Below the pieces are notes generated by a model. That model was not told the DNA's origin. It was given only the letters and a program-made list of their open reading frames with translations, and searched no databases. The position numbers were made by a program, and so were the translations under genes. A stretch of DNA of 64,000 nucleotides from Chrysaora quinquecirrha (lineage: Eukaryota > Cnidaria > Scyphozoa > Semaeostomeae > Pelagiidae): the NCBI GenBank assembly GCA_014526335.1, contig JACTAT010000040.1, positions 7,000,545-7,064,544 on the forward strand, in the 5' to 3' direction. Positions 12,001 through 27,000 of this stretch are shown here, in pieces; position 1 is the first letter of the stretch, and the number at the start of each line of letters is the position of its first letter.

Positions 12001-15000
12001 ATCTTGAGATGTGTAGAAATATCTTTTTGTTTCTCTTTCTAGTATAAAGAAACACCCTCTGGAGGTTGTTCCTTCACCCTATCAGGGTAAGTATTAGTCT
12101 TCTTCTATACTATACATTTTCACGAGGGTAGCGTAGTGTGGTGGTCAGCATTTGCTCCATTCGAGCATTAAGTCTGTGGTTCAAATCCAGGCTAAGGAAC
12201 AAGGTGGTATTTTCTTTGGAAAAATTGCTCGGTATTATGTGGCCTAAATTCAGTGTTTAAAATTTTCCTCTGAATCTCAAAGAAACTCTGCATTCTTGAT
12301 TGGCGTGTACTTTTGAAATTTATACGTTTATTTCTAGTATACCCATGGCTATCACCAGTATTTGAGCACACTGCTGATCCATTCAGGGCTGAAGACGGTG
12401 AGTAAATTTCTTCAATAACCTTACTACCATTCAGGGTTAATGTGAACTCACAGTTAAACACATTACTGCTTCGAAACGTTGCGATTTTCTCGAAAAACAT
12501 GGCCCTAGTCTTATTTACTGGAATATTCAATGAAAAAAGCTTCTATTTATAGGTAATAAAAGTTTTTGCCAGAGAGGTTTTGCCTTTTAGTCGAAAGCGT
12601 TCTTAAAAGAACTGTTTCAATACTTGTATTTCATTATAATTTATAAGATGTAGTTATATCTCAAAAATTTTGTCTGCTCAAGCTTCAACTTCATTGTAAG
12701 ATATGCTAATCCTACACTCTCAGTATATAGTTTCGTTAATAAGTTCAAAAAATACAAAGAATAAGCTTCCAGAGCGGTGGTTATGCTGAATTTAAATTTT
12801 TATTTGCTTGCTCATTACTGAGCTTAAAATTAGCCCTAAATTGCCTGACAGTATCTGTGCTTCCAGTTTATGTCCGAAATTCTACATAGTCTCAAGTAGT
12901 AGAATTGAGCGTATATTTGATCTCACATATTTACTTTGTTATTTTTTTGTTAGCCGTTACAAGCAGAATCGGCTACGAAGAACAAATTCCAGGACAGGTA
13001 AAAGAGTTCCTCTTGAATGTCAGATCTTCTTCTCTTTTACAACTAAAACCATTGATAACTTCACTGACAACTTATTTATTAGAAGATTTGTTGATTAGTT
13101 CGTTTTCCTTTGTTTATTTAGCTGAGAGATTGGAATGAAGAATTACAGTCTGCAAAAGAACTTCCAAAGAAATCTACACATCAAAGAATTCTAAGAGAAA
13201 GAGCTCTTTATAAGGTTCATAGCATAATTTCTGGTTTATTTACTTCATTTAGCTCTTAACTCGAAGCCTAAAGCTACGGCTAAACTAAGCGACATATCGC
13301 GTGGGACATAGTATTCGGCATTTCTCTCAGGGTGGCTAAACATGCGAGTGACAAGTAAGCAACATGTACCCCGAGTCACAGCGACAATAAAAGTTTCTGT
13401 TGTCTCCCAGAAATATGTGCATGTATCTCGCTACAAATTTGTTTGCCCGCTACAAAGTTTCAGAGGCGGCTAAACTAGGAGACATCAAGGGACATGCGAT
13501 GTGTGACGATGTTGTGCGCGACATCTCCAGCCAGGCCTTTATAATCGAAAACTACACTACAATAGGAATCTTCAGTATAACAGCAACATATGCTGGACAA
13601 CCCAGACCAATTATAGCAACAATCACAGCTCATATAGATACATACCAAATATTAGGCAGACATCGCACTGGAGGTCAATGAACATGTGTAAATTAAGGCC
13701 TAAGGCCCTTTCCACAGGATCAATTATCATTGTTCAAACGTTAGAAGTTTGTTTATCAAGCGATGTTAGGACGTTTTTTCAGGTCACAAGCCATTGCTTG
13801 ATAAGCAGAATTTTACATGAAGCTCTTCAACGACTGGCTGCTTTGTAGTTGCTTCTGGTGCTGCTGTAGTATCTGCAACAACTGGCTGCTTTGTAGTTGC
13901 TGCTGTAGTTTCTTCAACAATAGTTGAATAACATCATTGCTTGACGCAAGCAAAATATGTTTGACGAGCAATGTTTTGCGTCGTGACCAAACGGTAAATC
14001 ATTTGCTTGACAAACAGACTTCGAATGTTTACAAAAATGTTTGATCCTTCGGCAAGGCCTTAACATAACAGCCAGTCCTGTGTTCACTGATAACATTTTC
14101 CCACTCGCACCCTGCAACTAATACTGGTGGCCATTTCACTGTTTCTTGAGTGCAGACTATCATTCTAAGAATCCAGCGTTTCTTATCGGCTCGTTTTGAT
14201 CTATATCTGTGTTTACTTATCCTGTAAATTATTTGTTGTGTCTGTTTTATACCCTTTTAAGTGACTGGTTTTGCTGTAGCACTAGAAAGACTCTTGCTTT
14301 GAAATAGCACTAGAGAGAGCCAAAACGCTTACCCCGAGTATTTAATGTGCGTCCTTGTTTCTCTAGATCACCAGTGATTTTGTAGCAGCAGCAACGAAAG
14401 GTGCTATGGCTGTTGTCGATGGAAATGTAATGGCAATCAACCCAGGAGAGGACGAAAAGTATGTAAAAGTATTATAATGGCAAATCCAGTTTTCTTATAA
14501 TATCAATTTTTGGGGTATTAGTATTTCATGCCATTTATTTTTATTTCTTTTCAAGGTTGAGGATGTACATATGGAATAATATATTCTTCAGTTTTGCTTG
14601 TGATTCGAGAGATCATTATCGAAGATTCGGAGGTAGGTTTACAGACTAATTGTATTCTTTTGGTATATTTGTAGGTCTGGCCAAATGATCAAACATTATT
14701 GGTCAAACATTTGCAGTTTGCTTTCCTAGCAATGTTTGATCATTTGGCCACGTCACATAAAATTGCTTGACAAACAGGATTCCTTCAGCAATGATTTCGA
14801 ACAGCTTTAAAAACATTTTCTGTACAGAATATTTGAGGAAAAAAGTTATTCAACGTTGCCAGAAATCAGAAAACATTGTGTTTCACAAGAACATTTCTGA
14901 TGCTCCATGAACAATGTTTGATCGTTTTTGACTTTTAGTCAAGGAATGGCGTCTTTTGTTGTCTTGGTTCTTACAAATATTGTCTTGTTTTAGTTCATTG

Positions 15001-18000
15001 ACTCATTTCAATTTATTAACTGTAGAGCAACCATGACATGGGCTGTGCAGGGGCGCTTGGCACTGTCGTTAGAGTTCGGGGAGGTAAGCCCTCTGTGGCA
15101 TCCCCCAAATCTCCCTGGACACTGGCGGAAGTTCAGCAACTGCTTTTCAGTTTTTGAATCCCTATCTGGCAAATCAGATAGCTCTAGTGCTCCTGCGTAG
15201 CGCATGCCGTGGTTGCTGTACGGTTGATGAATTGTCAAGTCAAATTTGGCACTACTTGTAGGCACTACTACTGCCTGCATGGCAGGTTGCAAGGTAAAAA
15301 CCTAGTCTTTATTAATATTGTCTTGTCATTGTAGGTGATGCAGCCGCCTATGCTGCCGCTGTAAGTAAATGAAATTGGAATTTTATTCAACTTTTAAATA
15401 GAATAGATCATGTAAACTTGCTGGATTCTTGGAAAATGTAATGCGGCCATGTGACATGTTTCCTTTAAATTCGATTTTCATATATGATGAAATTTGGCCG
15501 ACTGCTGATATTGACTGTAATTTCTCTGCTTTTCTCAGGGTGGCGATCTTAGAGGAGTAAAAGCATTTAACAGACTTGACATCGAGGTGAGAGAGAGACG
15601 CAAAATAAAGCAATTTTCCATGCATTAAGGTATTTTTTTTGATTAATATAGAGATTATGGATCAAAGTGCCTGATATTTGTGTTTAATCAACTGCAGGGT
15701 CTCTACACTCTCGGCACTGTTATCGTCGATTATCGTGGCTATCGTGTCATTGCCCAGTCAATTATTCCAGGTTTGTATGTCTTTGAATCTATTGTCTCTT
15801 TTCTCGCAAGCAAGTGAATACTATGGGGGATGAACAAAATATTAATACTAGAGGAATTTAAATAAAATATAGCCTAGGCAGGCTATGGATGGGAGTCAAT
15901 AGACTTAAAAACATTTGAAGTTTCTAAGCTTTTTGTTTTAGTTTAAAGTTCTGAGTTTCTAAGCTTTTTGTTTGAGTTTAAAGTTCTGAGTTTCTAAGCT
16001 TTTTGTAAAAGTTCTGTGAAATCATCAGCGGTATTTAGAAGAAAGACTCTATTGACATTTTAGCTGGTTTACCTAATTTCTAACCTCAATTTTCGTTAAG
16101 GAATCCTGCAACGAGAGCAAGAGAATTCTGTCGTTTATGGATCAATTGATGGTGGCAAGACTGTGTCGGGAAATGAAAAGTTCCTCGAATTTGTAAGTAA
16201 AAGTATCACATTCTGTATTTTCTCAAATTAACGCCTATATGCTTTAAACAGACCTCTTATAAACACCACTTTCTTCAAGCAATTATTTTGTTTATCTCCC
16301 CTCTCTATTCAACGCTAATTATGCAGTAAACCTCCTTGTTTCATTCTTGTTTATATAGAGATACACTAGTTATTCGATTATCCGGCCTACTCGGGACACG
16401 AGATATTTAAAATGTGTGCGGATAATCCAAAATTCTGATCACATCAAAAACAGGCACACACTACTAACAGTAGTATTTTAAAATTATTTATCGAACAAAA
16501 TGTTCTCAGTATACTAGAGTAATTGAGGTTTTAGAGTGATTTTGTGATCATTTCTGCGTGACATATTGATTTTCGAGTAACTTTTGCAGAGAATAATAGA
16601 ATATTCGTACGCGTAATAGAAACGCGTTGCGCAGTACTCTTGTTGTAGTTTTAAAGCGAGGAAATATTCAGGTTAAAATAGTCGTTCACAAGACAGTAAT
16701 TTGACATTAGTTGTGAATTTTGCTTTCTAGCACCACTGTAGAGCAAGGAATTTATACATCCGCAAGGAGTTGTATTTTGCATAGCGCAAGGAATTTATTT
16801 TTTTCACATCCGCGAGTCAAAAAATAACGCATGCGCGAAAAAGTTTTCCCACAATTGCCTGAATTACTTGAAGAAATTCTGTGAGTATAAAGACAGTGTC
16901 TTTACGTAATTGATTCAGTGTGTGAGTCGGAAGCTGGTGGGATATCCAAGCGTAAGCACATGGTCTGGGGGCCGGATAGTCCTTCCCCCTTGGCTGGCCG
17001 AAGATTCACGGGAGAATAGCGATTTCCTGTAACGGGAACCACCGTAAGATGCGACGCCTCAGCCACATTGTCTCGGCATTGTGGATGCAAGTGGGGAGCA
17101 TTCATCTCCAGCACTGAGCAATGTTTTTGCTTTTCAAATTACATGTGGAAAGTAAGTAAGTTGGTTGACCACAGTTTGAGGCCACACAAAGACTCCTCTT
17201 TCGATAGCTGCTACTCGTGATTCTGAATGACTGATTTCCCTACTAATGCAGTCCTAATTTGTTTGTATTTTTAGCTGAAAAAGGCAAATGAAACTTTGAG
17301 GAGCAGACCACACAAGTAAGTGCTTAGGCAGATGAATAGATATTAATTGTAGAGATAGATGAATATTTTTATATCAATGCTCCCAACAATTTGAAAGTAT
17401 GCCTACTAGTATTGCCTTCTAGTATGGTTTTCAAACAAAAGACAACTGATCTTGTTGGGTTTAGGAATCCCCTGCTCTTCCCCGTATTCTTCCGCTTGTT
17501 TACACTAGGTATATATTAGGTTCCTTTTCCCATTACCCTTGTTCTTGGATAGTCATCGTTGGAAAGCTTAGGCCGGTTAATCCGAATATGGTACCTTACA
17601 TTCTCTCCATTTTTTCGGGAACCCTCCTTATCCCTACACAGAGTCCCAATTCCCCGTCATTTAACCAAGACTAACGCCAGAATGATAGTTGTAGCAGGGT
17701 GTCATTTGGTGGAATGGAAACTAACTGCCAGGTAATTCTACATTTTCCCTATGATTTCGCCCATATAAAATGGTCGACATCGTGATTCATTTTCGATAAT
17801 TTTTTTCTAGAGTATTAAGTGAGAAAGGAGATGAAATTGAATTATGTTCATCCATGGAATGCAAAGGCATCATTGGTGCTGATGGTCGTCATTATGTTCT
17901 CGACTTATTTAGGACATTTCCCCCGGATACTAATTTTGTTAAAGGTATGGCGTTTAATTACTTTGACTGCTCAGAATTTACTTGCTGCTTTGAGAAAGTC

Positions 18001-21000
18001 TGTCGATTCCGGGGGGTTTTATAAATGACACCAAAACTGTTTGTCATTCGAACCAATATACCGATGTTGATGCAATACTGATAGGCCTAATGCGTTTGTG
18101 TCAAGGGTGTTGCGGAGGGGCTGACTGGAGTCATCTTTTGCCCTCATCAACAGTTTCAGAGTATCTTCTATTCCTGGACATCCAATCCAGTTGTAGCCAC
18201 AGAATCTTCTTGTGGGGGACTAGTGTAGCCATCAATGATCACAGGCAAGAAGGGGGTTTAGATTACGAAAAGGTTTACTGTAAGGGTTTAAGGTTACGAT
18301 TTTGGGTACAGCTTTAGTTTTGGGTTAGTGTTAGGGTGAGTGTTAGGGTTTTGGATAAAGCTTAAGTATTGGCATTAATTTGGTTGTGGTAGTATTGGAA
18401 TGTTTTACATATGGTTTTTCATGTAAGGTCTAAGCTATCATTGCTTCTACATCCCAAACGTCCACTAATATGCATTCGTGCGTACCTCGCAGCGGAGCGT
18501 TTTTGAATCTTATATGTGAGCCTTGATACAGCAGTGATTTATCTATCGGAATTGATTCATAAATTACGTACCAGTGGATGGAACTTGGATTGTATGTCCT
18601 TAAAGTCCCCTTTCCAGGCAAAGGTTACGAAACGGGTTGCAGAAAAATAAAACTACCCTTTGATGAGGGATTTTTAATTTCTTTTTAGCTGCAAAAGAGG
18701 AAGGTTCCAAGAAGGAAGAAACGCCAGAGGAAAAGAAAGACAAGGAGGAATCAGAATCGAAAGATGATAACAAAGTTAATAAAGCAATCGAAGATAAAAA
18801 GATGATGTTTGAATTTCCACCTGAATATGCTCATGAACTTTGCACGTTGAGACAAAACATTGTTGATGCCTTCGTTGGGTAAGCAGATAGAATTTGACGA
18901 GATTTGAATATATTTTTCAGGGTGCTTTCTTTTGGGAACTTTCTGCGTCTTCTTTTTCTTGAGGCTTCCGAGAGATCGAAAGCCTGTTCCTTTAGAACTC
19001 TTTCATTCATTTTTTCATTATTTTCATTTTATATTGTTTAAACACGGTATCCCCGTCAGCCAAGGCTGCTTTTCAGGGGGCCGTGGAAAAAGTTTACAAT
19101 ATAAAATAACTACTTAAGTTTAATTAGAGTATAGATAAACAGGTATAGATAATTGTAAATCAAAAAGCACAATAAATTTTAATTAAAATTAAAGTCGGTG
19201 TTTGAAAGTATATAAAGAGGGTGCTTGCTTAACTTCAGGTTTTAGGCTGTTCCAAAGATGTGCACCTCGATATGAAAATGATTTCTGCCCATCAGCCGTC
19301 TTAAAAAGAGGGACACGTTAATCAATCTCTGAGTTTCTCAATTTAACGGTGTCCTACGAATAGAGAACTCACCAGACTTACAAGGCTCGATTCCAGAGCT
19401 GGAAAGATTTCGCAGACTTTGCAACGAAATTGATTACAAATCAACTTCTCTAGAGTCTTCCGTTTTTCAAGAAAGTGGGAGACCAAGTAATAAGACCCAT
19501 TCTTTTGGGGTACAGACCACTGATTTTCTCCGGCTTTTATGTGAAACTTTGATCAAAGCATTTTCCTTTTTTCTACAGGTTTAGATACGTGTTGTTTCTA
19601 AAGCTGATCGCCTTGTATAGTCAGCAGTTACGAGCAGCAAAGGAAAAGAAAGAGGTTGGTGGAATTTAACCATTTCTTAATATTTGAAACATTTTGATAT
19701 AGTTATTTGCTGTGCTCATAGAGATGCGTTGTTTGCTGGCCCTCAATTAAGCAACACTACTATTTTTTGTTGTCACTATCAAAACTACATTTTGACTTGA
19801 TCATGCTAGCGAATCTATAATTACTACTGTTGTTGACAATCACTACTGTGGTGGTACTTTTTGCGTAATGGGTGGTAGTTTCTGCGTACTGTGGTGGTTA
19901 ATCACTACTTGTGGTGGGTTATTATGCTTGTTGTGGTGGATTACTAAGCTCGTGTTGGTGGTAGTTTTTGCGTGGATAATCACTACCGTGGTGGGTTATA
20001 ATGCTTGATGTGGTGGGTTACTATGCTTGTTGTGGTGGTTGTTTTTGCATACTGTGTTGGATAATCACTACTTGTGGTGGGTTATTGATGCGGTGACTTT
20101 GAAATTGATTTAGCTTGATTCATCACAGTTTTGATATCTTTGCAAAGGTATGGTTCTGCACCGAATAGTCATATATGTGAATTTGCCAGTGCTTAACATT
20201 TGATGTTCAGAGTATGTCTCTGGCTCTCCTTGATTTTAACTGCACATCTGGGTATCCTACCTGGAAATTTCATATAGCTGTCATCTTGAGTTAGTCTTTT
20301 GACTGGGCTCTACTGAGTCCATAACTGAAATTATTCTGGCTGGTGTCTTTGCTGTGTGTGACGGCTGAATCACTGTCCCTTTGGTGAAGATGAAGGCGAA
20401 ATAGTGTATTTAGTGCTAGTCGCAAATCGAGACCCTGGCTGTGACGCTACCATTTCTGATGATCGAACATTGATCTCGATGAGCTTCTGACACCACCATG
20501 CAGCTGGCTTAGGCTACAACGCCACAGCACCTTCAAACGCCACAGCACCTTTATAGCAACAGGGTCCCTGATAGCAGTGGCTGTTGCCGCCCTTGGTTGA
20601 GGTAATAGGCTTTTCTCTCATCAACAAGCCGTTCTTGTCAGCATGTTAATTTTTCTTTGCTGCAATTTTATTTTCCTTTTACTGTCGTTATAGAAGGACG
20701 CAGCTGCAGAACAGAAAGCTATTGAATCAGAAGCAACCAAAAGTACCGAAGAATCCATTGATGTTACTGACAAAAAAGAACTTGATAAAGATAAAAAAGA
20801 CGATAAGAATGAAATAATTTTAGAAACAAAATTACCCGATGAACTTGATATTATTAGCAATGAACTTGAAAATGAAGGGGAATCATTAAAAGAGGCGAAA
20901 AAATTAGAGGAAACAGGTCAGTATTTTTTATTTTTTCTGTGATTTTTTAATAGCTTTGAGCGTGCTTTTTGATCTACCACGGATCGCGTACTTATAGCAC

Positions 21001-24000
21001 ATAAATAGTTTGGTTATCCAAGAATTTTGGTGCCAGTGTGATACCGGGTATGTAGGTCTCATTTCCCAAAGATTATGAGATGGGACTAAACAGCATTTTT
21101 AAAGTATGCCTTCCGATGTTTCCGCTGTTTATCGCAATAGAATTCTTTGGAGATGGAAGCATCAATGTGTTGATGCAAAGTTACTGCATTTGTATGTTTC
21201 CTGTTTTCTGAAACTCTACTTTCCTTAGCTGTACAAAAATTATATGTTTTGCACTGAGGGATTTATCGTGACTTGTTTGATTTTAGATGAGTTAACAATG
21301 CAAGCTGTCAAAGCAGCGGCAACTACGGTGGGGTCACTCCAAGAAAAAGGTTAGTAGTGGTTCTAAACTCTGTGTCATTTACTTCAGCTTCAAAATGTTC
21401 TCAATCACTTTCTATTCTTGATGCTTCTGAAAGCATTGATTTGTGCTTCTTTGGCTAGATTTCATAATTCCCCTAGCAGTTACGTACATCGTACACAACT
21501 TTCACGTAGCCATGTTTCATTTCATTCGCAGAGTTTGATATCAGATTCAATCCTGACGTTTATGTGGCAGAAGTAAAGCATGCAGATAGTGAGGTAGTTA
21601 TGATTCTAAACTTGATTAAAAGACTCACCAAAATTCTACCATTCTACAGTGTTATTTATAAGCCATTGTAACTTTTTGGGGACAGGACTTGATAAAAAAT
21701 TATCTCTGCAACTGTTTAAAAGCGAAATGACAAACGAATTTCGGTTCTCACTTATAGTTATAGTTATGGTTTTCTTCCTTCAGGAAAAGAATCTTGAGAA
21801 GGACAAAGCTCTTGTCAAAGACGCGTCGAAATTTTTATCAGATACTGTTATTCCTAAGATGGTGGGTGAATTCTAATTTGATTTTGACTTAATCTTGTGA
21901 GAAAGCAGGGCTAGAAACGTTAACAGTAGAAACATCTTTGGACAAACTTAGAAGCTTTTTTCTTCTGACATTACTCAAAGTATAAACGTCAGAAACAGAC
22001 TGAAACATTTGACTTAAATGGAATTTATATCCATTTGCGGATCGAAATGCAAACCAGAAAAGTGAAGCTGAATCCGTATTTTGTTTTCAACACTAATAAG
22101 CTTCTGGGATACAGTGAAAAGACCAGTGGAATTAATCAAAGAGTCTGACAAATTGCAAAACAAACTCTTTCTGTCTATAAGACACGGCCTTTTGGATTTG
22201 ATGTAGATAGATTCCAAAACGCCTAAAATAAAATAAAGATCTTGCTCTGCAATTATTCGAAAACAATCCTTATTACTTGAAAGAAAAGTTATTAGTAAAT
22301 ATATTCTTTTTTAGATTGAAGACTTCATCACACTTTCTTTAGTTCCTCTGGATGGTGTGGCGTTAACTGAAGCAATGCATTCAAGGTGATTTTAATTTTC
22401 TATCGTTCCTGTTATATCTGTTGATTTGCAAGTTCGAAATTGAGAAACGTACAGGAATGAAAGTAGGAAGAATGTAGTGATATTTAGAATGAGTGGATTT
22501 AATATTTAGGATTAGGTTGAATGTAGCAAATCAAAAGAAGCAGGTCAGACATACAAAGTTTATTTAAGAGTATGTTTCCATCAATGTTAAAGGTATGTTT
22601 TCGACTGGCAAAAAGAAAATGTGTTACGATCATGATTCTTTCATTCTGAGAGGCTATTTTAATCTGTTTTAAGTAGAGATGCAAGCGAGGCACATTGGTA
22701 CTGAATAAAGCTATCGTGCAGTGCTTGAGGCTCTGGCCAAATGATCAAACAGTTATCAAACATTCAATATTTTTCAAACATTTAGAATTTGCCAATCAAG
22801 CAATGTTTGAACGTTTGGGTACATCACGAAACATTGCTTGACAAGCATGAATTAGCAGACATCGTTGTGCAATGTTTTTAAAAAAGCTCTAAAACATGTT
22901 TGACAAGCAATGTTTTGCAACGTGGCGAAAGGGTTAAACATAGTGCTTGACAAGCAAATTTAAAATGTTTGAAGAACGATATTTGATTGCTTTGCAGGGC
23001 TTATTGCTGTGTATGCTTGGTTTATTAATCAAATTTTATTTTAATCTTCTTCAGAGGAATCAACATGAGATATCTTGGTAAAGTTGCCTTCCTCTGTTCG
23101 ATTAGAAATGATTTGGAGCATATCTACGTAAGTTGAATTGTATCATAATATCAGATCTTTAATCAGTATTAGATTTTAATCAATATATACTCAGCTCTTG
23201 TGGCCAACAGTTGGTTTGACGAAACAGAGTGCTTCCTAATTCTCTTCTGTATGTTGAATGTTTCCTCTGTCATATAAATAAATGTTAGATTGTAATCAAT
23301 ATACTCTCTGCTCAGTTTTGGCCTAGAACAGTGATGTCTTATTCTCTTCTCTATGTTGAATGTATCCTGTGTCATTTATTAATCTAAGTGCAAGCCAATC
23401 CAATGGGTTTGACCTTTATTATGATCAGACATCAATTTCTGCTTGCTATATTAAATCGAATGCCTCTTCTCCCTTTGACCAGTCAAATGAAAAAGGGAAT
23501 CATTACTCTCGATACACATTTATGATCTTTTCTATTTAGAAGCCTGCCAACTCTAATATCTTGGCATCGCATTGTGCTGCGACGGCTTTTGACGATGTAC
23601 CTTAGCTTTGATGCTGATCTAATTTTTTCTTTCTCAGCGAATAGCAGTCACTGAAATGATCCTGAGGGCGGCAAAGAAGCAAATAAAGTCTTGCCTGCAA
23701 AGTGGTAATCATCTTATTAAAAAGAAATTATTTTCTTTGTTCAGGAGCTGATCCGTGTTTATTATTCAAGAGTGTGGCTTGCACGGGCAATTTTTAAAGG
23801 TTGGGCATAGAACATAGGATGACTATCCCATCCCCATCCCCCTACGTGGATCAACCCCTGGGTAATGATTTTTGGATGATGGTTTTTTGTAAATTTTTTT
23901 CTTGGACACCTATGACTTTATTTTTCTTCTTCCAGCAACACTACGAACATTGTCTGCCGCTGTTAGCCATTTCCTCAATTGTTTCTTGGTGAGCTGGTGT

Positions 24001-27000
24001 TTTTATTTTTGATTCATACCAATAGGGTATCTGACTTAAAGGACACTGTTTTTGGTAGCAAGGTATTTCTCTTGAAGGATAAATACTATCCAATTAAAGT
24101 GATTGACGGGAGGTCAGAATAGGTGTAAAAAAGGGGGGTTATAAGGCAACTGACAGTCTTTCTAGTCTACTGTACTGAATATTGATCATAAAAGTTTTAC
24201 CTAAGTGGATATTTATTTTATCGTGTTTTTTCAGAGCTCATTCGCTACTCCACAGCCACATCTTCCACCCGAGGAGGTATGATTTTTTGTTTCAGATTTA
24301 AATCGTGAATCTCGCGTCTCTCAGATATTTCTCTGTGTTTCTATATTTTCACTAGTGCCTTGTCTCCTCGGATCTATTGCTGTCTAGCCAGTTTTTGGCT
24401 ATGATTACAGTTACGATTTTTCAGAGGATAAATTGAATTCCTTGTTAATCACAGGTTTCATGAAATTTAATTGAAAGCTGTTTCATGCCTTGGAAACATT
24501 CGTCTTTACACTTAATTGATTATAATCCCCATCAACTTTATAGTTAGTTCAATATTGCGAAAATATGGAAACTTCTTGGAACATGCTGGAAAGCTTGTTT
24601 TGTCTGGTGCTCCTCAATGTGTAGGGTAAACGTCACGAAAAGGTCTAAACAACTAACTAAGGTGGAGCAAAAACCCAGATGTAGACTTCCCATTGTATTC
24701 GGTAAGCTGGTAGATAGATGTTCAAGACACCATTCCTTTCCAGTTTCATTATCTGATTGAGACATTTCGACCCACAATTCGGTATAAATTCCACCTTAGT
24801 TGCTTAGGCCTGTCTCTGACGTTTATACTTTAATGAGTGTCAGACGAAAGAGCTAAGTATGTTCCCCATGTCCAAGATGTTTCTGCTCTCTTCTCAATAC
24901 TGAAGTTTTATAAAACTCAACGACATTTATTCAGCACGGTCTAATGATGAGGGCTTTTAATTTTCTAGAACCTGAAAAAGAAGAAGAATAAAAAGAAGGG
25001 AAAGAACTCCCAGTCTTCATCAAATAATCAAAGTATGCCAAAGCATTGATTGATTTTAATTCATCATCATTCTCCTTACTTCTCTAACATTTAGTATATT
25101 TATCCATTTATATCTGGTGAATGGCATTACCCAAGATTTGTTGCAATTTAGTTCCATGGTGTAGCCGAATGTCATGTTTTTCAGGCTTCAAATCTTTTCA
25201 GGATCATTTTCCACGTTCCCAGGTTCAATTCAGCTGCCCCTCCTTTTGAAGTCTGTAAAAATTCGTACCCAGGTTACTCTTTCTTGAATGTCAATCCGCA
25301 GCAGAAACAATTTAGAAAATGAGTTCCTGCAGACCAAAACATCTGAGGGTATTCTTTCTTTAATGTAAGCCTGAGGCAGAAACAATTCATAAAGTAATAG
25401 AGATTCTTCAATCAAATAGGGAACCTGTTCTGCAAACTTCACATTTTAATTTATTGGACTATGACCAAGAGGCGACGGCCCTGAGGTTCATGCTGTAGGT
25501 CCACGTCAGCTGTATAGCTTCCTGTGACCCTGACTTGCTAACATGTAAACTCGCTTGTTTTCGTGCTTGAAATATCTGTCTAGGAATGCAGGCTGTAAGG
25601 AAGCATAACCTGTTCAGCATTGAAGTCCAAATCTGAAAGACAACATGCTTGCTTGGTCGTTTATGCGTCATCTGAAATAGCCACTATTTTATTAAAAGAT
25701 TTTGATGATCCGTGATTTTGATAATTTTAGTTGCTTGGATCACCTTGTCTCCATCATTGCTTTGGGAAGAAATCAAAAAAGAAATATTGGCGCATTTTGG
25801 CTTTAATTTAGAAGGGTAAGTATGACTCATTACATTTCTTCTAGGTTCCGCTTGAATAGGGCGTCTCTTTACCACTACAGCAGCTTGCCACAATGGATCT
25901 GTTAATGGCCCAGAATTTTGGGCCACCAATGAGAGAACAGCTATTTCTAAGCTTTATTCTCTTTGCTGCCCTCATTGGGTAATTTGAATTTTTTCATTCT
26001 AACACAACACAAGAAGAACTCAAGCGGCGGGTTTTTGGACTTTTCTAGGAATTACTTCTATGCCTTGCTGTGACTGTGTTTGATCCATGATGAACAGAAA
26101 ATCATGGATCAAGTGTCGAATCAAGGCAAGCTAGCAAATTTATTTTTTGTCAATTTTCTTTTTATTTTGTAGCAAGGACATTGAATCCATCGAGGAAAGC
26201 TACAAAATCCAAAGAGTTTCATTATTGAGAGGAATTTGCAAAAATTCTGGTAAGTTTAAGAAGTAAGGTTTTCTATGCCAATACTACACCTCAATTATTC
26301 TTAGCCCTGCAATCCCAGATTTTTGACTTCAGTACTTTTCTATAAAACATTGGTTGTCAAGAGTTGGAAATTAGCAATGATTGACCGTTATACCAATGTC
26401 TAAGACTGAAACTCCTCATCTCTAAGATTCCAGTTTGTAAGATTCTATCCCTAAGGATGTTTGTACGATTCCATCCAGTGTTCATCAAACATTTGAAATT
26501 AACAATGTTTGACCGTTTACGAGGGCCTAAGACTGAAGCTCCTCATATCTAGGGATGTTTGTACGATTCCATCCAGTGTTTGTCAAACATTGTCAAACAG
26601 CAAACATTGAAAAACATTTGAAATATCCAATGTTTGACCGTTTGGTCAGGACCAAAGACTAGAGCAATAACATTGCTCAATTTGCGATTTTGTGTCTGTT
26701 ATTAAAATTACAACCTCCATATCGCAGGATTACAATTGCATCTTCGTGAATATGATTTCCAGAGCAAAAAGCACGCAACTTTCACTGAGGAAGACATCCT
26801 GAATATTTTCCCAGTTGTGAAACACGTGGACCCAGCTGTAAGTACCTATAGAAATCCTTTTCTCTACACACAGTATGTGTACCAACAACTTGATGTTCAA
26901 CTGAATTGATGTGTTTCATAAGACAAAACCATTCAGCTTTACGATGTATTTTAGACCCCGTTTACACGAAAAGAAAGATACGGTTCCAAACGATCTGCAT

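Noticed and set aside
12125..12200. Candidate tRNA gene
   Set aside because: A and B boxes are present but no anticodon stem-loop or acceptor pairing can be formed; treated as a SINE head.
15008..15292. 94-residue minus-strand frame in a GC-richer island of CLUH intron 15
   Set aside because: It may be a fragment of an old transposable element, but I recognise no domain; similarly 16902-17114.
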